From positions 18,389,788 through 18,453,787 of the forward strand of contig CM069605.1 in the NCBI GenBank assembly GCA_035771175.1: a stretch of DNA of 64,000 nt, read 5' to 3'. The first letter of the stretch is position 1; each line of letters begins with the position of its first letter. Positions 60,977 through 64,000 of the stretch are shown here, piece after piece. Position numbers and translations under genes: made by a program. The stretch is from Paratinospora sagittata (Eukaryota > Streptophyta > Magnoliopsida > Ranunculales > Menispermaceae). The notes under the pieces were generated by a model, which saw only the letters and a program-made list of their open reading frames with translations, was not told the DNA's origin and searched no databases.

Positions 60977-62702
60977 TGTAATAAGTTTACAAGTATCGAA
61001 TACTATGATATATTCTCATGCGTACAATGTAAAAATATGTCCTCATGTCCCTTACGAATTTTTAATTAAGTGGTGTGGATTGGATGGAACTAGTATAAAA
61101 AGATGTGCCTCCCCCTCATTCCTTTCATCCCATTCTTCATTTCTCATCCCCCTATCTTGGAGACTCTTTCTTAAAAATCTTAGTATGCTCTGTGGTTGCG
61201 GTTTTTACTGATCTTCCACATCAGAAAATATTTTCTAAAGTACTCTCCTCTCATCTCTCCCCTCATTAGGTATTCTCCCATCTCTTGAAGTATTTTCTCT
61301 TTCTCCTTCTAGAATTTCTCTCTAAAAATTCTCTTTTCTCTTGAGACTCTCTTTTAGAGACTCTCCTATTTGGTGCATAGCGAAAGCTCTGGTGGAATGC
61401 CGATCTTGCGAATATGGAGGTGGGAAGCGGGACTTAGGTTTGCGTGTATTATCTTTTTTATAAAGTTTTTATACAAACATCATGTTATTTGATATGCATG
61501 CATCATTTCAATTATATTGTCAATATTTATTTAGATGAGACCATGTCATGTTGAACCTTGACATTTGGAATATATATCGTCATACTGTTGGATTAACAAT
61601 TGATTCTATTAGCTAGACTTAGTCTTGTCCCTAGTACCATTAATTTATGAACGGGAGGCAACGATGTTGTTCTAGAAGACTTGGTGACTTAAGCGTGTCC
61701 AGTGTGACCTACCTCTCAGCCTAGGGACTGGTCTGGTTAATTCTATTGAAAGCTAGCCTAAAAAGATATAAAGTTCCACATGTCTGTCCTTTGGGCTCAA
61801 GAGCTGCTGCACATGAGCAGTAAGCGTGATATTGATGATGCATATCCTTTAGGCTCAAAAGCTGCCACACATGTGCAGTAGGCTAGTCATATCAGTGCAG
61901 GACTTGACATTGGACCCTGTTGAATTGATAAGAGTTGTACTAGTACAGTACATAAAAATATGCCAATCAAGGAGGGAGATCTCCCCGATATATATACATG
62001 TGCATTTTGGTTCATGCATAGCATATTGGCAAACAACACAACCACTTTGGTACATGAGTATTCTGGCCCTTTGAATTGATTATTGGCACGAATGCCTTGT
62101 TATGACTTGACCCCATGAGATACATCTCGGTTTGAACTTTGATGATCCAGCCAGAAAGAAGTTGTATGGACTGGGTTACATATATTCCCTAGTGGGTCCG
62201 TATAATGAGAACCCGGGACAAATCCTGGAGAGGGACATTATACGAGAACCCAGGACGGTACTTGGCCATGAATTTCCATGAGACGGTGTGTTGTGCGTGT
62301 CTACCCATTCATGCATTTTATATGATTAATGATGGTTGTGTTGTGTTTATCTTATGATTATGATTATGATGAACTTATTATAAATTGACATAATCCATGG
62401 AATATCTACCTTTCCCACTAGGCGATGGCTCATCCCGTTACTAACATTATCAAGGCTTAGACATTTGTGGCCAAAAGTGAAAGTCAACAGGAGCCACGCA
62501 CAGAGCAAGGCGCGTAGGGTCGGACGTCGACTTAGATTTAGAGTGAGTTTTGATATAATTTATGTCGCGTACTCGTGTAAGTAAAATAATGTACCTCGTA
62601 TACTTTGTACCCTCTGTATTCAAAGAGGATGAATAAAATGATCTGAGTTGATGTCCAGGATTCTTCGCACCACAGTTTTATGAACTGTTGCGGGGTGTGA
62701 CA
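60977..62702 (+). mobile_element. Gypsy-type solo LTR
   Basis: It closes cggggtgtgaca exactly as the gypsy LTR at 5746-7127 and shares internal blocks (aggtttgcgtgt, gaacgggaggcaacg, gagaacccgg). The left limit is either tgtaataag at 60977, like the other LTR start, or 60982, in which case tgtaa would be a perfect duplication with 62703-62707. No internal region follows, so it is a solo LTR. A TATA-like tagtataaaaag lies near 61094. Confidence 0.75.
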
Positions 62703-64000
62703 TGTAAAATATATAATTTGTGCAAAAAATCGTAAGTATGCAAAGTCTAGTTTATTTTTCTCCATTATGTACAAAAGTCCTGCCAATGAGGCGTTGGCAT
62801 GATGCAGGCACTCCAAATTCCCAAACACATGATGCGGATTTGAGTCTTGAAGGCGACAGTTTTCCAAATGCAAAATGTACACGGTAGAGAAATAAATTTT
62901 CAACACGTGCAGCACGTGAACCCGTAGGTGATTACCACTGTTGTCGGATTTTTGACTTGATTAACTTAATTAATTAAAGTTATAACACTAATACCATATT
63001 TTTAAAAGTAATGACTCATATACCCAATTTTCAATAGTGATTTGTCCAAGTGGGCACTAATGCAAATTTCTTTCTTATTTTTTTGCCATGTTGAAGGTGT
63101 CTTCTTGGAAGACGTCTTCAATAACGGAAGGCTTCCACTAAAGAAAAAAAGAAAAACAAAAGAAAGGGGATTTAAAAAGAACAAGTGTTTTCATTACTTT
63201 GGTTAGTTTTTTTTTTTAATATTTTTAATAATGTGTTTTAGATCTACTTCTTAGATTTAAGTTGTTTTGATTTCTAATATTTGGCTTGTGCGACAATATA
63301 GGAATTAAGATTTGGCCTTGGAGAGCAATGACACCACTAAATCCCCGCCAAGGAAAATCAGGTATATTTTAATTTATTTGTACTATTCAATTTATGTTAA
63401 TATGAACTTCATGTGTTTGTCATAAAAAGTAAATATTCATATGAAAATAATTAATTATAAGGGATTTTTGGTGTGCATTTTTGGGTTAAAATTCTTTGTA
63501 GTATTTTTTTATTAACTATTTGTTCATATTCGATGGTTACATCTTTGTAGTAATATTATTAACCATTTGTAATAATGCAAATTGTTTGATTTATTTTTTT
63601 TTTAATTTAGTTTTAGATAATCTGTTATATTTAGCAAAATGTTATTGTATGTTGGGTTTGGGTGATTAATTGGTGCGTGAAATGTTGTGAAATCGGCGAT
63701 GCTTAGGTGTTTAATCTGTCATATTCTTAAGAAAGGACTTGTATAGGAAAAGAAAAGGAACTGGAGACTCTAGTAAGGCAGAAAGAAACCTTTTTTCTCT
63801 TTGTGGGCAGACTAAATTTTAAAGATCTGGTGGTTTTCTCTCAAAACTTCCAAACTGGCTTATTTTTCCAGGGTATAACTGAAATGAATGCAGCCATTGG
63901 TACAAGTTAGAGTGATTTTGACAGTCTATTCCATAGCATTTTCACTCATTATAAAATGAGATTTATCATATTAACAAGGTAAAGTTGCGATGCAACCTCT
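62703..64000. other. Unassigned intergenic DNA
   Basis: No gene recognised. At 63092-63140 the inverted motif gaaggtgtcttcttgg / aagacgtcttc / ggaaggcttcc recalls the MULE end repeats. At 63299-63360 a short open stretch (GIKIWPWRAMTPLNPRQGKS) is followed by a GT donor-like aggtat; it could be an exon of an unknown gene, but there is no support. Confidence 0.4.

Noticed and set aside
63299..63360. Possible exon GIKIWPWRAMTPLNPRQGKS
   Set aside because: A single short open stretch without recognisable family or a second exon; noted under the intergenic entry but not called as a gene.

Overview
This window is plant nuclear DNA, most likely from a eudicot. The evidence is GT-AG introns, a plant 14-3-3 gene, SIRE/Maximus-like Ty1/copia and chromovirus-like Ty3/gypsy retrotransposons, a Mutator-like DNA transposon, and an endogenous caulimovirid-like fragment. 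There are only two host genes that I can assign. The rest is nested, mostly decayed mobile DNA. All assignments come from reading the sequence and from remembered family motifs; no database was searched.

Layout. 1-7127: 3' part of a Ty3/gypsy element (leader, broken gag-pol, polypurine tract, 3' LTR); its 5' LTR lies outside the window. 7128-19194: the last six exons (+ strand) of an HRQ1-like DNA helicase with a DUF1998-type C-terminus. One intron of this gene is 10.6 kb because it holds a complete 10,282-bp Mutator-like element (7987-18268) flanked by a perfect 10-bp duplication gttttgtcag. That element carries, on the minus strand, a broken mudrA-type transposase, a broken plant-mobile-domain gene and a 179-bp tandem array in which nearly every unit contains a G-box palindrome. 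19195-26450: intergenic DNA with a 221-bp duplication and a decayed pararetrovirus fragment split by a 2.5-kb solo LTR (duplication taata).

26955-29780: an intact-looking 14-3-3 gene on the minus strand, seven exons, one GC-AG intron, a probable SINE in intron 1 and a (TA)n run beside the first splice donor. 29781-34098: upstream and intergenic DNA with a possible MITE. 34104-42121: a complete but dead Ty1/copia element on the minus strand (duplication ctcaa) with unequal LTRs.

42314-60878: a second copia locus of the same family, bounded by the duplication actaa. It reads as a tandem structure (LTR, internal fragment, LTR remnant, internal region, LTR) invaded by two 2.7-kb opposite-strand LTRs of a related type, another 1.35-kb solo LTR, and a 1.56-kb composite built from two kinds of tRNA-like units in alternating orientation with 35-bp terminal inverted repeats. 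60977-62702: a gypsy-type solo LTR. 62703-64000: unassigned DNA.

How it works together: the helicase and 14-3-3 genes are the only ones likely to be expressed. The transposons show stop codons, frameshifts and lost catalytic residues. The least ordinary items are the composite tRNA-like foldback element (51927-53485), the G-box satellite inside the Mutator-like element, and the arrays of short imperfect hairpins in the copia LTRs.
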